A DNA stretch of 46,750 nucleotides, from positions 1 through 46,750 of the forward strand of contig CANCLK010000019.1 in the NCBI GenBank assembly GCA_947378785.1, read 5' to 3'. Shown one piece after another: positions 14,817 to 23,500 of the stretch (its first letter is position 1; each line of letters begins with the position of its first letter). Made by a program: the position numbers and the translations under genes. The notes under the pieces were generated by a model. That model had not been told where the DNA came from. It worked only from the letters and a program-made list of their open reading frames with translations, and did not search any database. The stretch comes from Comamonadaceae bacterium (lineage in GTDB: Bacteria > Pseudomonadota > Gammaproteobacteria > Burkholderiales > Burkholderiaceae_C).

Positions 14817-15800
14817 TCAGTCCCCCAGCACAATTTTGTTGGCGGCAATCAAATCAGCCCACTTTTTCATCTGCCCGGCCAGAAATTTCTGAAAGGCCTC
14901 GGGGGAGTTGCCGACCGGCGTCAGCCCCACGGCGGCTAAGCGCTGGCGAACGTCCGGTGATTGCGCCGCCTGTTGGCAGGCCTGCGAGAGTTTTTCAACG
15001 ATGGCTGCGGGTGTGCCGCCCGGCAGAAAAAAGCCGTTCCATTCGATGATGACAAAGTCTTTGTAGCCGAGCTCGGTGAAGGTGGGAACATCCGGCAGTG
15101 CCGGAACGCGCTCTGCAGACGTCACGGCGAGTGGCCTGAGTCGGCCTGATTTGATGTGACCCAGCGCGGACGAGCTGTTGGCGAAGTAGGTGTTGACCTG
15201 ACCGCCGATGAGGTCGGTCATGGCCGGGGCACCCCCTTTGTACGGCACGTGCACCATGTCGATGCCGGTCTGATTTTTCAGCAGTTCCCCGGCCAAATGG
15301 GCCGCCCCACCCGCACCATAAGAAGCGTACGAAATTTTCCCGGGGTTGGCCTTGGCATGCTCTACAAAGCCCTTGACGGAGGTGAAGGGTGACGCACTGG
15401 ACACCACCATCACACTGGGCGCGTCTACCGCCTGGCTGACCGGAATCAGGTCTTTGGTGAAGCTGTAGGGGAGCTTGCGTGACACGGCGTTCACCGCTGA
15501 CGCAAACGCATCAAACAGCACGGTGTAGCCGTCGGGCGGCGCTTGGGTGACCAGCGTGGCCGCCACGATGCCGCTGGCGCCGGGTCGGTTTTCAGCGACA
15601 AAATTTTGACCTAGGATCTGGCTCATGGCCTGCGAGAAAAGGCGCGCTGAATTGTCAGCGCCACCGCCGGCAGAGTAGGGCACGACGACCCGAATTGGTT
15701 TTGACGGATAGGCCTGCGCCTGCGCTGAAAACGGTGCGGCCAGGCCTGCGGCGGCAAGGGCCACCAAGGCATCTCTGCGGGATGGTTGTGTTGACTTCAT
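14817..15800 (-). CDS. Bug/TctC-type periplasmic solute receptor (1 of 7)
   Basis: The ATG at 15800 follows AAGGAGA and opens a twin-arginine-like leader: S-R-R-D-A-L-V-A-L-A, then S-A-Q-A near residue 30. The 327-residue protein has the Bug signature: Y-P-S-K-P-I-R-V-V-V-P-Y after the leader, an S-A-G-G-G-A-D motif, E-N-R-P-G-A-S-G and H-V-P-Y-K-G-G-A-P. Such receptors bind carboxylates or related organic acids for tripartite tricarboxylate transporters. No TctA or TctB gene is nearby. It is the last gene of a minus-strand set with a CoA-transferase/amidohydrolase and a CitE-like lyase, which suggests the ligand feeds those enzymes. Confidence 0.88.
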   Translation of the reverse strand: MKSTQPSRRDALVALAAAGLAAPFSAQAQAYPSKPIRVVVPYSAGGGADNSARLFSQAMSQILGQNFVAENRPGASGIVAATLVTQAPPDGYTVLFDAFASAVNAVSRKLPYSFTKDLIPVSQAVDAPSVMVVSSASPFTSVKGFVEHAKANPGKISYASYGAGGAAHLAGELLKNQTGIDMVHVPYKGGAPAMTDLIGGQVNTYFANSSSALGHIKSGRLRPLAVTSAERVPALPDVPTFTELGYKDFVIIEWNGFFLPGGTPAAIVEKLSQACQQAAQSPDVRQRLAAVGLTPVGNSPEAFQKFLAGQMKKWADLIAANKIVLGD

Positions 15801-15819
15801 GTTGTCTCCTTGCTTGTAT

Positions 15820-17817
15820 TTATAGCGCGTCAAAGCCGTAAAGCGCATTGGGGTTATCGACCAAAATCTGCTGCCGAACGGCTGCATCAGGCACCCAATG
15901 TGAGAGCAGTGCAAACAAGGCCACGTCATCGGGGCGTTGCTGTTTTTCGGTCGGGTGTGGCCAGTCACTGCCCCACACCATGCGGTCGGGGGCTGCTTGG
16001 ACCAAGGCCTGTGCGGCGGTGAAGCTGCCTTCGTAGTGCGGGCCGCGTGCGTCCAAGTAAGCGCCTGACAGTTTGACCCAGGTGTTGCGGCGGTCTAGCC
16101 GTTGTTTGACGATGTCGAAGGCGGCTTGATTCAGGCCACCGTCTGGTGTCGGCAAGCGCGCCATGTGGTCGAACACCAGCACGCAGGGCAGGCGTTCAAT
16201 CAAGGCGGCGTGCGACACGATCTGTTCGGCCCGCAAATGCAGCTGTACATGCCATCCCAGAGCGTGAACACGCTCTGCCAAGGGCTCGATCATGTCGAAC
16301 GACGTGACGGATGTGGCAGGGTCAAACAAGGTAAAGCGGATGCCCCGAATGCCACCGGCGTGCAGCGTATGCAGTTCTTCATCGCTGACGTTGGGGTGCA
16401 GCACCGCCACACCGCGCGCGTGGGCAATGCCCAGCTGCGCGATAGCGTCCAGCGTGGCGCGGTTGTCCGTGCCATAAACCGTCGGCGTGACGATCACCGT
16501 GCGCTGTGTGCCCAGCACGTGTTGTATGTCACGTTGGTAGTCTTGCACCGTGGTGCCGCTGAGCAACTGCCGTCCGGCTAGCGGCGCGAAGCGCGCATCG
16601 TAAATGTGAATGTGCGAATCACAACCACCCGGTTTGATGATGTTGGCGTGGCGCTGTGCCTCAGCGCGTATGAGGTTGGAGTGTTGGCCCAATGTTGGTG
16701 CGGCGAAAGGTGTGGGTCCGGGTGTTCGACTGAATTCAACCGGTGCTGTGAAGCCGCGGTAACGCCCGACAACGGGGTGTTCATAGTCGGTCATCAGGCC
16801 TTGTGCCAAGACCTGCGGATTGTCAAACATGTCTTCGACAGATCGCGCAGCGGCACAGGGGACTTCTTCACCAAAGATGGCTTCCCATTCGAGTGCACTG
16901 CGCACTGCAAGCGCCTTGTGTAGAAGCGGCAAGATGTGGCTTTGGTGTTGTGCGCGTTTGCGCACGCTGTCATAGCGTTCGTCTTGGGCCAGCTCGGGCA
17001 GGCCGATTTTGACGCACAGGGCACGCCAAAAATGCGGCGTGTTGGCAGAGATGTAGAGATGACCTTCACGCGTCGGGTGCAGGCCCGTGATGCCGCCAGA
17101 TCGCATGTCGCGCCCGATGTCACGCGGCTCGTCTTCAGCCCAGATCAGTCGCGCCGACTGCATGGCCAATGCGCTGCGCAGCAACGAGACGCCCACATGC
17201 TGGCCAACGCCGCTGCGCTCGCGCTCATACAGCGCCGACGAAACGCCTGCAGCCACTAAGGCCGCCGCGTAATAGTCGACCACCGATCCGTAAACGATTT
17301 CTGGCGGTCCATCAGCCTTGCCCTGCAGCGTGCAGATGCCGGTCATGGACTGGAGCACTTGGTCGTAACCGGCTTTTTCACTCAGTGGGCCGGTCTCACC
17401 ATAGCCGCTGACAGCGCAATAAATCAGGCGCGGGTTGATCAACTTGAGTTGCTCGTAGCTGATCCCTAGGCGCGGTGCCACACTGGGACGAAAGTTGTGC
17501 ACCAACACGTCGGCTGTGCGCACCAGCGCCAACAAGGCGTCCAGGTCTTCTGGTTTTTTGAGGTCCAGCACGACGCCGAGCTTGCTGCGATTCACGCCTA
17601 GAAAGGCCCGACTTTCCGTCTCCAGCGTGGATGGATATTTGCGTAAGTTGTCACCCATGGGCGGCTCGATTTTGATGACTTCTGCACCTTGATCGGCTAA
17701 CAAGGCGCAGCCATAGGGCCCGGCAATGTAGGCGCTCAAGTCCAAGACTCGCAAGCCGCTCAGCGGTCCGGTGCTGCCGGTGCGCGCAGGCAAGGCTGAT
17801 GCCTTCGATGAATTCAT
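15820..17817 (-). CDS. Family III CoA-transferase fused to an amidohydrolase
   Basis: The 665-residue frame contains two complete enzymes. Residues 18-385 are a CaiB/BaiF-type CoA-transferase: L-R-V-L-D-L-S at the start, N-R-S-K-x-G-V-V-L-D-L, S-G-Y-G, and a probable catalytic Asp181 in V-V-D-Y-Y. It ends with P-T-L-G-Q-H, where stand-alone members normally stop. After about 15 residues an amidohydrolase-2 TIM barrel begins with C-D-S-H-I-H-I-Y-D (399-407) and carries V-F-D-H-M and G-S-D-W-P-H-P. It is related to the lactonases that open 2-pyrone-4,6-dicarboxylate or muconolactone-type rings. The frame runs through the junction without a stop. A bifunctional enzyme acting on successive acyl or lactone intermediates is plausible. 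Confidence 0.85.
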   Translation of the reverse strand: MNSSKASALPARTGSTGPLSGLRVLDLSAYIAGPYGCALLADQGAEVIKIEPPMGDNLRKYPSTLETESRAFLGVNRSKLGVVLDLKKPEDLDALLALVRTADVLVHNFRPSVAPRLGISYEQLKLINPRLIYCAVSGYGETGPLSEKAGYDQVLQSMTGICTLQGKADGPPEIVYGSVVDYYAAALVAAGVSSALYERERSGVGQHVGVSLLRSALAMQSARLIWAEDEPRDIGRDMRSGGITGLHPTREGHLYISANTPHFWRALCVKIGLPELAQDERYDSVRKRAQHQSHILPLLHKALAVRSALEWEAIFGEEVPCAAARSVEDMFDNPQVLAQGLMTDYEHPVVGRYRGFTAPVEFSRTPGPTPFAAPTLGQHSNLIRAEAQRHANIIKPGGCDSHIHIYDARFAPLAGRQLLSGTTVQDYQRDIQHVLGTQRTVIVTPTVYGTDNRATLDAIAQLGIAHARGVAVLHPNVSDEELHTLHAGGIRGIRFTLFDPATSVTSFDMIEPLAERVHALGWHVQLHLRAEQIVSHAALIERLPCVLVFDHMARLPTPDGGLNQAAFDIVKQRLDRRNTWVKLSGAYLDARGPHYEGSFTAAQALVQAAPDRMVWGSDWPHPTEKQQRPDDVALFALLSHWVPDAAVRQQILVDNPNALYGFDAL

Positions 17818-17838
17818 GGCTGTCTTTTTAAAGATGTT

Positions 17839-18705
17839 TTAAGCAGTGAGGCCAAGCCGGGCGGCAATGACAAGAATAGCTTCGGCACGTCGTAAAAAGG
17901 GTGCATCGATCATCTTGCCGTCAACGACGTAAGCGCCGATATTTTGTGTGCTTGCGCTGTGAGCCGCTGCCACGACGCGCTGGGCGTGTGCAATCTCATC
18001 GTCACTTGGGCGGAAGGCGGCGTTTGCCAGCGCGACTTGCTTGGGATGAATGCAGCTCTTGCCAAGGAAGCCGAGTCTGCGCGCTTGTTGTGCCTCAGCT
18101 ATAAAACCGGCTTCATCGGCGATGTCAGCAAACGCTGCATCGTAGGCAAACACGCCAGCTTCACCCGCCGCCATACGCACTGCAAACATCGCTTGCTGAA
18201 TGGCTGCGGTGTCTCTGCGAGCGATGCTGAGCGGTTCAAACAAATCGCCGAGCCCGAGTTGCAGGCCGACAACCCGTGGATCGGCCAGTGCCAGTTCGTG
18301 CGCGGTGCGCAACGCGGTTGGCGTTTCAATGTTCAGCAGCAGACCGATGGTTCCGCTCACCTTGTTGTCGATCTGCGCCTTGCCGATGGCCTGTGATGTT
18401 TGGCGAACATCGCTGGCATCTCGCGGCTTTGGCAAGTTCAGCATGTGAACGCCAGACTGCGCCATGGCCTGAATGTCGGCTGCAAAAAATGGCGTGTCAG
18501 ATGCATTGATGCGGACAATGATGGTCTTGCTGCAGCCAGCGAGCGCACCTGATCGAAAAAAATCGCGCAGTGCCACGCGCGCTTCTTCTTTGCGTGCGGG
18601 CGCCACGGAATCCTCCAGATCGAAAGACAAGGCATCGGCCTCACTGGTGAGGGCTTTGGAAAAAAGTTCGGGCCTGGACCCTGGGACAAATAGCTTGCTT
18701 CTCAT
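17839..18705 (-). CDS. CitE-like acyl-CoA lyase (HpcH/HpaI family), copy A
   Basis: The 288-residue protein has the CitE/citramalyl-CoA lyase pattern: R-S-K-L-F-V-P-G-S-R-P-E-L near the start, F-D-L-E-D-S-V-A, a Glu in L-N-I-E-T-P, L-G-L-G-D-L with the second metal-binding acid, and G-K-S-C-I-H-P-K-Q late in the chain. These enzymes cleave (or form) beta-hydroxyacyl-CoA to acetyl-CoA plus a keto acid. A GTG at 18723 would add six residues. Neither start has a good ribosome-binding site, and the ATG gives the family's usual N-terminus. The gene lies 21 bp upstream of the CoA-transferase fusion, which would supply the CoA thioester. A paralogue is at 33489-34337. Confidence 0.85.
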   Translation of the reverse strand: MRSKLFVPGSRPELFSKALTSEADALSFDLEDSVAPARKEEARVALRDFFRSGALAGCSKTIIVRINASDTPFFAADIQAMAQSGVHMLNLPKPRDASDVRQTSQAIGKAQIDNKVSGTIGLLLNIETPTALRTAHELALADPRVVGLQLGLGDLFEPLSIARRDTAAIQQAMFAVRMAAGEAGVFAYDAAFADIADEAGFIAEAQQARRLGFLGKSCIHPKQVALANAAFRPSDDEIAHAQRVVAAAHSASTQNIGAYVVDGKMIDAPFLRRAEAILVIAARLGLTA

Positions 18706-18820
18706 AGGCGGCAAGTCTGCCACTTCCAGGCTAAAAAATGAACCCTCTATAGATGAATATTTTCAGAATCGACCCACTGCATGTGTTTTGCGATACTCCG
18801 ATGACACATAAAAGGTAGAC

Positions 18821-19795
18821 ATGATGCTGATGAAACGACATGCCCTGATGGCTTTGGTGGTGCTTTGCGTACCCCTTCTGAGTCATGGTCAAACGTCGGC
18901 TTGGCCCGCCAAACCGATCACGTTGGTGGTGGGCAGCGCCCCCGGCGGATCCAACGACACATTCGCCCGTGCCATCGGCAAGCTGTTGCTGGAGGCCTTA
19001 GGACAGCCAGTGCTGGTGGAAAACAAAGCGGCCGGAGGCGGTGTGATCGCCAATGCCTTTGTGGCCAAGTCGCCGCCTGACGGGTATTCGCTGGTCGTTT
19101 TGTCGTCGACCTTCACCACCGGCGCGGCTATTCGCAGCAACCTGCAATACGACGCTGTGAAAAGCTTCAAACCCGTGGCCATGCTGGCCAAAGGTCCGCT
19201 GTTGGTGACGGTGCCGGTGGCATCCCCTTTCAAGACCATTGGCGATCTCGTGGCCTATGCCAAAGCCAATCCGGGCAAGCTGAACTACGGCACATCGGGT
19301 TCTGGCAGCATCAATCATTTTTCGACGGAGCTGTTTTCAGATGCCGCGGGTATCAAGATCGTTCACGTTCCTTACAAGGGCATGGGCCCGGCGACGAATG
19401 ACTTGCTCGGCGGCCAGATTGATATTCTCGTGGCCAGCGCACCTTCCATCCTCTCTCAGGTCAAAAGCGGCCGGGTCCGCGCGCTGGCCGTGACGACCGC
19501 GACGCGATCACCGGTGGCTCCCGAGTTGCCGTCACTTGAGCAATCGGGCTACAAAGGCAGCGCGTCTGAACTCTGGTGGGGTGTCCTAGCGGCCGCCGGC
19601 ACACCGCAGCCCATCGTCGACCGGCTCAACGCCGAGATCAACAAGATCATCGAATCACCGCAGATGAAGGAATTTTTTCTGCGTGAAGGTGCGGAACCTG
19701 CACCGATGAAGTCGGCTGAGTTCGCGATCTTCATTGCTGCTGAAATTGAGCGCTGGAAGAAAGTCGCCAAAGCGGCCGACATCAAGGCCGAGTGA
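18821..19795 (+). CDS. Bug/TctC-type periplasmic solute receptor (2 of 7)
   Basis: The 324-residue protein has a signal peptide ending S-H-G-Q (residue 24). It then follows the Bug layout: W-P-A-K-P-I-T-L-V-V-G, A-P-G-G-S-N-D, E-N-K-A-A-G-G-G, S-P-P-D-G-Y and H-V-P-Y-K-G-M-G-P. AAAAGG precedes the ATG. It is transcribed away from the CoA-transferase set and converges, with a 1-bp gap, on the FAD dehydrogenase gene. Standing alone on its strand, it is probably controlled separately from receptor 1. The ligand is not readable from sequence. Confidence 0.87.
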   Translation: MMLMKRHALMALVVLCVPLLSHGQTSAWPAKPITLVVGSAPGGSNDTFARAIGKLLLEALGQPVLVENKAAGGGVIANAFVAKSPPDGYSLVVLSSTFTTGAAIRSNLQYDAVKSFKPVAMLAKGPLLVTVPVASPFKTIGDLVAYAKANPGKLNYGTSGSGSINHFSTELFSDAAGIKIVHVPYKGMGPATNDLLGGQIDILVASAPSILSQVKSGRVRALAVTTATRSPVAPELPSLEQSGYKGSASELWWGVLAAAGTPQPIVDRLNAEINKIIESPQMKEFFLREGAEPAPMKSAEFAIFIAAEIERWKKVAKAADIKAE

Positions 19796-19796
19796 T

Positions 19797-21203
19797 TCAG
19801 TTCGGCAGCAACTTGCCGGGGTTCATTAGCAGCTTTGGGTCTAGAGCGTTTTTAACGCGGCGCATCACGTCAATTTCAAGCGGTGTTTTGTACATCGCCA
19901 TTTCATGATTTTTGAGTTGTCCCAGCCCATGTTCGGCGCTGAAGGAGCCCTGCATGCGGGCCACGACGTCGAGCACGATGACGTTGACTCGGTCGGTTTC
20001 TGCTTGCCAATGTGGGGTGCTCATGCCGGCTGGGCTTGAGACGTTGAAGTGCAGGTTGCCGTCGCCCAGATGGCCGTACACAACGGGGCGAACACCTGCA
20101 TAAGCGGCGTGCAGCAGCGGCAGAACTTCTTCTATGAAGGCCGGGACGCTGGAGACCGGGACGGCGATGTCGTGCTTGATATTGGCTCCGTCAAGCTGCT
20201 GTGCTTCGCTGATGTTTTCGCGCACCATCCACAGCTCCTTGGCTTGCGCTTCAGAGGTGGCGATCAACACATCGTCGATGACGCCGTGCTCTAACGCTGT
20301 TTCCAGTGCGGCCTGAAAAGCGTTGTCGAGGGCCGACTGCTCGCCACCATCGCTGGCTTGCATCAAGACATGCCATGGGTAGGGCATTGCAAACAGCGCT
20401 GGCGATGCTGGAAAATACCGTTGGACCATGGCCACGCTGGCATTGCTCATCAACTCAAAAGCGGTGAAGCGGTCGCCCATGGCGCCACGCATCAGGCCGA
20501 GCAATTCCAAGGCCTGCTGGGGCGTTTGAAACGCCGCGAAAGCCACGGCTCTGGACCGCGGTGCAGGGAATAGTTTCAGCACTGCCGCTGTGATGACGCC
20601 CAGCGTTCCTTCCGAGCCAATGAACAGGTGTTTCAGGTCGTAGCCGGTATTGTCTTTGCGCAAGGCTTTTAGCAGGTTCAACACCTGACCATCGGGCAAC
20701 ACCACTTCTAGGCCCAAGACCAAGTCGCGGGTATTGCCGAAGCGCAGCACCTGCACGCCGCCGGCATTGGTGGCGATGTTGCCGCCAATCTGGCAGGAGC
20801 CTTCTGCGCCTAGGGACAGGGGAAACAAGCGCTCGTGTTGGGCCGCGAGTTCTTGCAATGTTTGCAATACGCAGCCGGCTTCCACCGTCATGGTGTTGTT
20901 GAGCGGTGAGATGTCGCGCACCCGATTCAATCGAGACAAGCTCAAGATGATTTGCTGGCCGCTGCTGTCTGGCGTGGCCCCACCACACATGCTGGTGTTG
21001 CCGCCTTGTGGAACGATGCACACGCTGTGGGCCGCGCACAGCGTCACCAGCGCAGCCACCTGCTGCGTGTCGGCCGGCCGGCAAACCGCCAAGGGCACAC
21101 CCGTGAACTTGCCACGCCAATCGGTGGCATAGCCAGCGAGGTCGCTGGTGAGAACATGGGTATCGCCGAGCAGTGCGCGGGCTTGGCTCAAAAAATCAGA
21201 CAT
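19797..21203 (-). CDS. FAD-linked 2-hydroxyacid dehydrogenase (GlcD/D2HGDH-like)
   Basis: The 468-residue protein has an N-terminal PCMH-type FAD-binding domain (about 30-220) with P-Q-G-G-N-T-S, G-N-I-A-T-N-A-G-G and G-S-E-G-T-L-G-V-I-T. A C-terminal FAD-oxidase domain carries the metal-binding G-H-L-G-D-G-N-L-H and E-H-G-L-G motifs and the closing L-L-M-N-P-G-K-L. The family oxidises D-2-hydroxyacids such as D-lactate, glycolate or D-2-hydroxyglutarate to 2-oxoacids, passing electrons to the quinone pool or an ETF. Neighbouring lyase, CoA-transferase and Bug receptor genes suggest a hydroxyacid arising in the same pathway. The precise substrate is not determinable here. Confidence 0.87.
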   Translation of the reverse strand: MSDFLSQARALLGDTHVLTSDLAGYATDWRGKFTGVPLAVCRPADTQQVAALVTLCAAHSVCIVPQGGNTSMCGGATPDSSGQQIILSLSRLNRVRDISPLNNTMTVEAGCVLQTLQELAAQHERLFPLSLGAEGSCQIGGNIATNAGGVQVLRFGNTRDLVLGLEVVLPDGQVLNLLKALRKDNTGYDLKHLFIGSEGTLGVITAAVLKLFPAPRSRAVAFAAFQTPQQALELLGLMRGAMGDRFTAFELMSNASVAMVQRYFPASPALFAMPYPWHVLMQASDGGEQSALDNAFQAALETALEHGVIDDVLIATSEAQAKELWMVRENISEAQQLDGANIKHDIAVPVSSVPAFIEEVLPLLHAAYAGVRPVVYGHLGDGNLHFNVSSPAGMSTPHWQAETDRVNVIVLDVVARMQGSFSAEHGLGQLKNHEMAMYKTPLEIDVMRRVKNALDPKLLMNPGKLLPN

Positions 21204-21236
21204 TCATTTTTCCAGCAGCCATGCTGGCTGCAACTT

Positions 21237-22289
21237 TTAGGCGCTGAGGCGACGGATCAAGTTAAAACCCATGTCCAAGATGGGCCGCGCGACAGGTCGA
21301 CCTTCGATTCTATCGATGAGTGCTTGTGCGGCCCGTTGTCCGATGGCGGCGCCATCGACACGTACCGTCGACAGCGGTGGGTCCGTATCTGCCGAAAACG
21401 GCAGGTCACCAAAGCCAAATACGGCAAGGTCTTCTGGCACTCGCAGGCCGCGACTTTTGGCCTCGATCAAGACGCCCATGGCGATCATGTCGGTGCTGCA
21501 AAAAATGCAGTCAAGTTTTGGAATCTGCTTAAGAAGTTGGACCAATCCGGCGCGACCACCACCCAAATTCGTCGGAGATCGCATCCACGCCACAGGCGAC
21601 TTCTCAACATTTTCGGGCAACATGTTGAGCTTTTTCAGCGCCTGTAAATAGCCATGTGATTTCAGGATGGTCCGTGGGTCATCGCCGGAGATGAGTCCTG
21701 GAGCTTGACGCCCCAACGCTTTGAAATAGTGAGCGACGGCTTCTCCAATGGCCTCGTTTGAAAAGCCGAAGAGCATGTCAATCGGCGTTGACGTGGTACC
21801 CCAAACTTCAACCACGGGTATGCCCGACTGTCGAAGTCGTTCTAGCGCCGTCTCCGACTTCAGCAAACGCGCCAACACAATGCCGTCAGGTTGTCGTTCA
21901 AGCAGCTCTTCAAGCAGGAAGTCCTCGTCCTTATCGTCGTAACCACTTTCGTTCATCACCATCTGGAAGTCGTGCTCGCCCAGTGTGTCGTTGAGCGACT
22001 TGATCAAGGCGTCAAAAATAGTGCCTGAAATAGCTGGTATCAGCACGGCCACCATTTTCTTTTGGCCAAGCTCCGAGTTACTCAGAGGCAGGTAATTCAA
22101 CAGTTTGATGGCGGCCAGCACCAAGCTTCGCGTGGGCAATGCCACCGTCTCTGGGGTATTCAACACCCGTGAGATGGTTTGTTGCGAGACTTGCGCAACG
22201 CGCGCCACATCTGCCAGCGTGACGCGGCCTGTCACGCGACGAAACCGAGGCTTTTTAGGCGTTAGGGGTGGGGGCTTCAGACCAGTCAT
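21237..22289 (-). CDS. LacI-family transcriptional regulator
   Basis: The 350-residue protein has a LacI DNA-binding head (about residues 22-70: V-T-L-A-D-V-A-R-V-A, S-Q-Q-T-I-S-R-V-L-N) preceded by an unusually basic, Pro-rich 20-residue extension. The hinge and periplasmic-binding-like core follow, with I-F-C-S-T-D-M-I-A-M-G and S-T-V-R-V-D-G. The core resembles the GntR/gluconate subgroup of LacI proteins, so a sugar-acid-like effector is possible. It lies 33 bp downstream of the FAD dehydrogenase on the same strand order and diverges from the GntR gene. No Shine-Dalgarno is evident, and an 11-base C tract (G on the + strand) sits about 50 bp upstream. Confidence 0.87.
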   Translation of the reverse strand: MTGLKPPPLTPKKPRFRRVTGRVTLADVARVAQVSQQTISRVLNTPETVALPTRSLVLAAIKLLNYLPLSNSELGQKKMVAVLIPAISGTIFDALIKSLNDTLGEHDFQMVMNESGYDDKDEDFLLEELLERQPDGIVLARLLKSETALERLRQSGIPVVEVWGTTSTPIDMLFGFSNEAIGEAVAHYFKALGRQAPGLISGDDPRTILKSHGYLQALKKLNMLPENVEKSPVAWMRSPTNLGGGRAGLVQLLKQIPKLDCIFCSTDMIAMGVLIEAKSRGLRVPEDLAVFGFGDLPFSADTDPPLSTVRVDGAAIGQRAAQALIDRIEGRPVARPILDMGFNLIRRLSA

Positions 22290-22334
22290 TTTTGTGAGTT
22301 GTCGGTTGAGCTTGTGCTCGGAGACTAACAGACT

Positions 22335-22345
22335 GGGGGGGGGGG
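22335..22345. repeat. Poly-G(11) tract in the LacI/GntR divergent promoter region
   Basis: Eleven consecutive G residues lie between the divergent regulators, about 46-56 bp upstream of the LacI start and 71-81 bp upstream of the GntR start. Homopolymer tracts of this length are prone to slipped-strand change and, in promoter regions, can switch expression. Confidence 0.7.
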
Positions 22346-22380
22346 CACTTTTTACTTGGCGCCTAGTGGAAGACCCTAAA

Positions 22381-22407
22381 TTGACAGATTGTCATACAAA
22401 AAATAAT
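22381..22407 (+). promoter_or_regulatory. gntR promoter with overlapping FCD-type operator
   Basis: TTGACA (22381-22386) and AATAAT (22402-22407) form a sigma-70-like promoter with a 15-bp spacer. Inside the spacer TTGTCATACAA (22389-22399) fits the FadR/FCD-type operator pattern T-N-G-T-N3-A-C-N-A. The predicted start point falls within a few bases of the ATG at 22416, which has no Shine-Dalgarno sequence, so the message may be leaderless. Confidence 0.5.
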
Positions 22408-22415
22408 CTTGTGAC

Positions 22416-23126
22416 ATGAGCTTGACCCTTGCAGAACTGAAGCCTGAGACCTTGCGTGCGCAGGTTGAAAACCATTTGCGTGACGCTATCACCAGTGGCA
22501 AGTTGCTGGCAGGCCAAAAATTAGTGGAGCGCGAATTGTGCGCGTCGATGGGTGTCAGTCGGCCATCCTTGCGGGAAGCGCTGCGAAAACTGGAGGCTGA
22601 AAAACTGATTGTTCAAGTCCCCCATCGTGGTCCTGAAGTGGCCTCGATCACGCTTGCTGAAGCACGCGAGTTGTACGCGCTGCGCGGCATGCTTGAAAGT
22701 TATGTGGCCCATGAATTCACCCGGCTTGCCAGCGATGAGGCGGTGGGTCGGCTCGCCAGTGCCGTCAAACGACTACAGGCTGCAGGACTTAAAAAATCAC
22801 GCGCAGATGTGCTCAGCGCCAAGGCCGAGTTTTATGGTGTGCTGTTCGCAGGGGCAGGCAACACACTGGTGCAGGAAATCTTAGGCGGTTTGATGTCGCG
22901 TGTCAGCCTTTTGCGTGGCGCTTCACTGATGCGAACTGATCGACTGCCCAGCAGCATCAAAGAAATATCGGCGTTGCTGACCTGCATTCAAAACCGGGAC
23001 GCCGAAAGGGCGCAGGAAGTATCGAAAACCCATGTCCTGAATGCTGAAGTGGCCGCCCTGGCCATGCTCGAAAAGCAAATGGACGATTTGAAGCAAACCT
23101 CAACAATAAAGAGAAAAACAGCATGA
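22416..23126 (+). CDS. GntR-family (FCD subgroup) regulator
   Basis: The 236-residue protein has an N-terminal winged helix (about 12-75) with I-T-S-G-K-L-L-A-G-Q-K-L-V-E-R-E-L and V-S-R-P-S-L-R-E-A-L-R-K-L-E. An all-helical FCD effector domain (about 85-215) follows, with the metal-site-like A-K-A-E-F-Y-G-V-L and T-H-V-L-N-A segments. It is the first gene of the molybdenum-hydroxylase operon and its stop overlaps the next ATG, so it very probably controls that operon and itself. The operator-like palindrome in its own promoter supports autoregulation. FCD regulators usually respond to organic-acid pathway intermediates. Confidence 0.9.
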   Translation: MSLTLAELKPETLRAQVENHLRDAITSGKLLAGQKLVERELCASMGVSRPSLREALRKLEAEKLIVQVPHRGPEVASITLAEARELYALRGMLESYVAHEFTRLASDEAVGRLASAVKRLQAAGLKKSRADVLSAKAEFYGVLFAGAGNTLVQEILGGLMSRVSLLRGASLMRTDRLPSSIKEISALLTCIQNRDAERAQEVSKTHVLNAEVAALAMLEKQMDDLKQTSTIKRKTA

Positions 23127-23500
23127 ACAAAGAAGCATTCGAAAAAGGCCTGTCAACACGCCGGGAAGTTCTGGGGGCCGACTACGTCGATGGCTCATTG
23201 AAAAATGCCGACGATTTCAACCGGCCGATGCAGGAGCTGGTCACAGAGTACTGCTGGAACGAGATCTGGAATCGGCCTGGGCTAGATCGCCGCACCCGCA
23301 GCATGTTGAACTTGGCCATGCTCACCGCATTGAACCGCCCGCACGAGATCAAGCTCCACGTGCGTGGCGCTATCAACAATGGGCTGAGCAAGGACGATAT
23401 TCAGGAGGTCTTTCTGCAGGCCGCCATTTATTGTGGCGTACCGGCTGCCATTGACAGCTTTCGGAATGCCAAGGAAGTCTTCAAGGAAATGGGGATATGA
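23123..23500 (+). CDS. Carboxymuconolactone decarboxylase-like protein (PcaC type)
   Basis: The 125-residue protein matches the single-domain CMD fold of 4-carboxymuconolactone decarboxylase: R-R-E-V-L-G at the start, E-Y-C-W-N-E-I-W-x-R-P-G-L-D, L-N-L-A-M-L-T-A-L-N-R, E-I-K-L-H-V-R-G-A and Y-C-G-V-P-A-A. There is no C-x-x-C pair, so it is not an AhpD-like peroxidase. It is linked to both neighbours by ATGA overlaps. In this operon it could decarboxylate a ring-cleavage or lactone intermediate made after hydroxylation by the molybdenum enzyme. Many such proteins near catabolic genes remain uncharacterised, so the exact reaction is open. Confidence 0.85.
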   Translation: MNKEAFEKGLSTRREVLGADYVDGSLKNADDFNRPMQELVTEYCWNEIWNRPGLDRRTRSMLNLAMLTALNRPHEIKLHVRGAINNGLSKDDIQEVFLQAAIYCGVPAAIDSFRNAKEVFKEMGI

